Below are positions 60,925-64,000 of a DNA stretch of 64,000 nucleotides, one piece after another (the first letter of the stretch is position 1; each line of letters begins with the position of its first letter). The position numbers were made by a program, and so were the translations under genes. The notes beneath the pieces were generated by a model, which had not been told where the DNA came from, searched no databases, and saw only the letters and a list, made by a program, of their open reading frames with translations. This stretch comes from Wandonia sp964447015 (GTDB taxonomy: Bacteria > Bacteroidota > Bacteroidia > Flavobacteriales_D > Crocinitomicaceae). The stretch lies in contig CAYUQU010000006.1 of NCBI GenBank assembly GCA_964447015.1, positions 1-64,000 on the forward strand, written 5' to 3'.

Positions 60925-61950
60925 TTACTCTCTAGTTAGCAAAATCAGACTCGACTGCCCCGTAGCAAATTTATTGAAGATAAGAACTGAGTTTAAAGGT
61001 TTATCCCAATTGATGCCATCAAAACTTGTTAAATCATTTCGCAAAAGCTGTTGGCCTAACCATACTGATAAGGCTGAAACAGTGGGGGAATCACCAAAAA
61101 ATTTTTTGAAATATATTTGGGGTACATCCTCGAAATAATCACTCAGACTACATACGGTATTGTCATTGTTTATATCTCCATTGCAAGGGCTGAGAATTAA
61201 ATCTGGCTCAAAATTGAGTTGTGTGATGTCACTTTTAATATTCATCTGAAAAGGACCTACGTATGTTCGCATAAATGAGATGCACACAGCTTCTTTACAT
61301 TCAGGGACAGTAGATAGATGAAAGAAAGCAGAGCCTTCTCCTGGAACAAAGCCAACACCTTTTTTTTGTATTGCTTCCTCAGGAGTAACATCGTCTTTTC
61401 TCACCCAATTTAACAGACCAAAAAGATTAAATGTGTATTGAGATATTTCATCTACAGCACCCACAAGAACGTGTTGAGCCATGTTGTTTTCAAGTAACAT
61501 CATTCCTTCGAGAAGAGAGTTTTCAAATGAATGAGCTTTTTGACTATTTGTTGAATTGTACGAAAAATTCTTAGTCATCAGTCCTAGTTGTGCAGAGACC
61601 ACATTGGTAGTAGATTGAGTGAAATTTGTAGGAGTCATCGGCCCCTCTTCATATTTATAAATTTGATCCAAAAATTTAAATGACTCCTCGTTACTTCCAT
61701 ATGCTGAGCCACTTACAATGGCATCGAACTCTACATTGCTTTCTTGAATAACCTTTAACCCTGTGGTTAAGCCCATGCGCGATATTTTTCCCATTCTCCG
61801 TAATAAGTTAAGTGGGATATATGGTTTATAGTCAGGTTCTTGAGCTAGAATGTGATGAGAAGTCTGTTTCAATAAAACTTCATTAGGAAATACCCCTTCA
61901 AAAGATTGTTGGGGAGAAATACAGGAGCTATGATTTAAATAGAACTTCAT
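60925..61950 (-). CDS. Ketoacyl synthase-like protein lacking the catalytic Cys
   Basis: 341 aa with the N-terminal ketoacyl-synthase fold (PF13723 type): RRMGKISRMGLTTGLKVIQ, FTQSTTNVVSAQLGLMTKNF. At the place of the usual active-site Cys it has NSTNSQKAHSFENSL, with no Cys. That is how chain-length-factor partners of aryl-polyene and polyketide synthases look. The neighbouring genes are a true ketoacyl synthase and an ACP, so a heterodimeric pair is likely. The enzyme partner assignment is inference. Confidence 0.8.
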   Translation of the reverse strand: MKFYLNHSSCISPQQSFEGVFPNEVLLKQTSHHILAQEPDYKPYIPLNLLRRMGKISRMGLTTGLKVIQESNVEFDAIVSGSAYGSNEESFKFLDQIYKYEEGPMTPTNFTQSTTNVVSAQLGLMTKNFSYNSTNSQKAHSFENSLLEGMMLLENNMAQHVLVGAVDEISQYTFNLFGLLNWVRKDDVTPEEAIQKKGVGFVPGEGSAFFHLSTVPECKEAVCISFMRTYVGPFQMNIKSDITQLNFEPDLILSPCNGDINNDNTVCSLSDYFEDVPQIYFKKFFGDSPTVSALSVWLGQQLLRNDLTSFDGINWDKPLNSVLIFNKFATGQSSLILLTRE

Positions 61951-61979
61951 ACCGATTGATTTAGGAGGTTATTAGTCTA

Positions 61980-63173
61980 TTAATTAGTTTCCATTTTATT
62001 GAATAACAGCGATGTACAGTTGCCTCCAAAGCCAAATGAGTTAGTCAAGATACGACTAATAGAAACACCAGTCAAGGTTTTTGTTGGAATTATTTCCATT
62101 TTTTCATCTGGAAGTTCGTCTTCATTGGTGTTACCAATGATAGTGTCATTTTGGAGCATTAAAATGCAAAAAATAGCTTCAATGGCTCCTGCAGCTCCAA
62201 GTGTGTGACCAGTAAATATCTTCGTAGAAGAGTAGGGAGGTATGGTGCCAAATACATTTTTCATGGCTACATATTCCGTTTCGTCATTATTCTCAGTTCC
62301 CGTTCCGTGCGCGTTGATGTAATCGATTTGATTAGATGAAACTCCAGCTTTTTTAAGTGCTGTTTGCATAGCTTTCGTCGGGCCAATTCCATCAGGAGAT
62401 GTAGATGTTGCATGATAGCTGTCATTTGCATTTCCAAACCCTGAAACTTCGGCAAGTGGTTTTCTGTCTTCTATGAAATCTTCACCTTCTAAAATAAGAT
62501 AACCAGCTCCTTCACCAAGGTTAATTCCATCTCTGTCTTTTGCAAATGGTTTACATTGGTTGTCAGATAGCAACATCATCGAGTTGAAGCCATTGATAGT
62601 ATACTTAGACAACGCATCAGCACCACCAACGAGCAAGCGTTTTGCGCGTCCTGAGCGAATCATCATTATGCCTTGCATAATAGCATTTGCGGAAGATGAA
62701 CAAGCTGTGTTTATGGTGTTATGAAAAGGTACATCACCAATCAGTTCGCTGATTTCCATAGCGACTGAACCAATGTCGTATCTGTCGTATAAATTGGATT
62801 GATTGTCTATTGCCTGTGCGTTCTCATATAGTTTTTTTGTTTCACACATTGATGAAACAGTACATCCCATGATGATACCGTCAATTTTTGAACTATCTAT
62901 TTTAGCAGATAATAACGCCTCATTGACAGCAACCATTGCTAGAAGTGTTGTTCGCGCATAGTTCGAATCTAATGGTAGATTCAGCACATGCTTCAACTCA
63001 TCATTTGATAAACTGACCTCGGCAAACAAAAAATTTTCAATGAGCTTCGAGTCAACATATTTCGCTTTTCGAATTCCACGCTTGTCATTCACAAGGGAGT
63101 GCCAATTTTCTTCTACCGAATTACCGATACTAGAAATTAGTCCTATTCCTGTTATGAATATGCGTTGACTCAA
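61980..63173 (-). CDS. 3-oxoacyl-ACP synthase, FabF-like
   Basis: 397 aa thiolase-fold condensing enzyme. The catalytic triad is intact: Cys in NTACSSSANAI, His in INAHGTGTENND and His in FTGHTLGAAGAIE. It extends acyl chains bound to ACP. A dedicated ACP gene lies 16 bp upstream and the inactive-looking partner 29 bp downstream. This looks like a specialised biosynthetic set rather than the housekeeping fabF, since no fabD/fabG/acpP cluster is present. Confidence 0.93.
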   Translation of the reverse strand: MSQRIFITGIGLISSIGNSVEENWHSLVNDKRGIRKAKYVDSKLIENFLFAEVSLSNDELKHVLNLPLDSNYARTTLLAMVAVNEALLSAKIDSSKIDGIIMGCTVSSMCETKKLYENAQAIDNQSNLYDRYDIGSVAMEISELIGDVPFHNTINTACSSSANAIMQGIMMIRSGRAKRLLVGGADALSKYTINGFNSMMLLSDNQCKPFAKDRDGINLGEGAGYLILEGEDFIEDRKPLAEVSGFGNANDSYHATSTSPDGIGPTKAMQTALKKAGVSSNQIDYINAHGTGTENNDETEYVAMKNVFGTIPPYSSTKIFTGHTLGAAGAIEAIFCILMLQNDTIIGNTNEDELPDEKMEIIPTKTLTGVSISRILTNSFGFGGNCTSLLFNKMETN

Positions 63174-63189
63174 TGATTATTGTAGAAAA

Positions 63190-63462
63190 TTAAGCTTTGA
63201 ACTTGTCGGATTTCTCCATGATATAGTCAGCCATAGCAGAAACTGTAGCTAAAATCTGACGTCCTTCTTTTGGATCTGTGATTTTAACTCCATATTCTCT
63301 TTCCATCAAAACGATTAATTCGAAAGAGTCGATTGAGTCAAGTCCGATTTCTTCACCGAATAATTGCGCGTCATCTGCAATATCTTCAGGTTTCATTTCC
63401 ATTAGGTTCAATTGCTCAATGATCTGAGTCTTAAGGTCGAGTATTAATTCTGAACGATCCAT
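63190..63462 (-). CDS. Acyl carrier protein
   Basis: 90 aa, acidic. GEEIGLDSIDSFELIVLMER carries the DS motif whose Ser binds the phosphopantetheine arm. The spacing is 16 bp from the ketoacyl synthase gene and 17 bp from the ABC permease gene, so all are probably one transcript. It carries acyl intermediates for this cluster. Confidence 0.94.
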   Translation of the reverse strand: MDRSELILDLKTQIIEQLNLMEMKPEDIADDAQLFGEEIGLDSIDSFELIVLMEREYGVKITDPKEGRQILATVSAMADYIMEKSDKFKA

Positions 63463-63479
63463 TTTGTCTAATTATGGTA

Positions 63480-64000
63480 TTATAAAATTCCTTGTTTTCT
63501 GAGTGATGCAAAGGTAATAGAAAAACAACATACCGAAAACATCACGAATAAAAGTGCGTAAATATACAAATCACTGAAAGAAGAATCACGAATAAATAGT
63601 CCATAATATGATTCGAGTCCCCAATTCAGTGGTGAAAATACACTAATTTTTTGTAAAATTTCAGGCATTGCAAAAGTTGGAACCCAAACTCCTCCCAAAG
63701 CAGCGAGTATCATAACCGATATTGCGCCAAATGAACCTGCCTGTTGGTGTGTTCTAGAAAGCGTTCCTACTAACATTCCGTAGGATGTTGCGGCTAATGC
63801 AATAAGAAAAGTCATGAATAGAAACAAAAACGTGTTTTGTGGCAATTCAATTTGTGGCAAACCAATCACAGGGAAAAGATACAACCCTATCAATAAGATA
63901 CAACCAAGTTGAATGAAACATACCATGATATATGTCAACACTTTTGCGGTTAAAATGTTCATAAAGGAAACAGGTAATGTTCTCAATCGCATAAAACTTC
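63480..64000 (-). CDS. ABC-2 type transporter permease, C-terminal part
   Basis: At least 173 codons to the right edge; the frame remains open past the ATG at 63992 (SF before MRLRTLP), and the family motif MRLRTLPVS normally sits mid-protein, so the gene is cut by the window. It shows five to six membrane helices, and the final FASLRKQGIL is usual for ABC-2 permeases. It would pair with an ATPase gene outside the window and may export the cluster's product or a lipid. Function beyond that is inference. Confidence 0.85.
   Translation of the reverse strand, partial: SFMRLRTLPVSFMNILTAKVLTYIMVCFIQLGCILLIGLYLFPVIGLPQIELPQNTFLFLFMTFLIALAATSYGMLVGTLSRTHQQAGSFGAISVMILAALGGVWVPTFAMPEILQKISVFSPLNWGLESYYGLFIRDSSFSDLYIYALLFVMFSVCCFSITFASLRKQGIL

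Overview
The window comes from an AT-rich chromosome of a Bacteroidota bacterium, most likely a flavobacterial or Crocinitomicaceae-like lineage. The evidence is type IX secretion sorting tails on several exported proteins, a type III glutamine synthetase, Bacteroidota-specific families (DUF4197, DUF4293, DUF4295, DUF4468, DUF983), CarboxypepD/TonB receptors, promoters of the TTTG / TAnnTTTG type, and no Shine-Dalgarno usage. The genus is my inference. No tRNA, rRNA, CRISPR array or transposase gene was seen.

Layout. 1-3483: 5' part of a giant secreted PKD/adhesin-type protein that runs off the left edge. 3.8-7 kb: glutamine synthetase III and a hemerythrin-type protein. 7-20.3 kb: envelope and hypothetical genes, an AraC regulator, a plug-VWA fusion, two putative zinc peptidases, ispE and a DUF4197 lipoprotein. 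20.3-25.2 kb: conserved housekeeping block cinA, rpmB-rpmG-DUF4295-ftsY and rimO. 25.5-28 kb: a secreted PNGase F-like amidase with a LamG module and a T9SS tail.

28.1-34.6 kb is an accessory island between the PNGase gene and an mpl-like Mur ligase gene. Two displaced copies of the mpl 3' end lie at 28.1 and 32.7 kb, in addition to the intact end at 34.5 kb, as expected if DNA had repeatedly been added at the 3' end of this gene. The cargo includes a DinB-like protein, a HEPN-type protein, a toxin-antitoxin-chaperone (HigBA plus SecB-like) operon, and an AAA ATPase with a C-terminal nuclease-like fold preceded by tandem inverted repeats. This island is the most novel part of the window.

36-64 kb: an FG-GAP T9SS protein, a TerC protein, dnaB, two ABC-F ATPases separated by a structured RNA that looks like 6S RNA, a DUF4293 protein, a family-2 glycosyltransferase, and a minus-strand operon (guaB, three PpiC/SurA-type periplasmic folding factors, MoxR ATPase). 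A TonB receptor pair, a bestrophin and another T9SS protein follow. The right edge enters a minus-strand set (ABC-2 permease, acyl carrier protein, two ketoacyl synthase-like proteins) that looks like the end of an aryl-polyene/flexirubin or other fatty-acid-like biosynthetic cluster. Several families of intergenic inverted repeats punctuate the gene ends.
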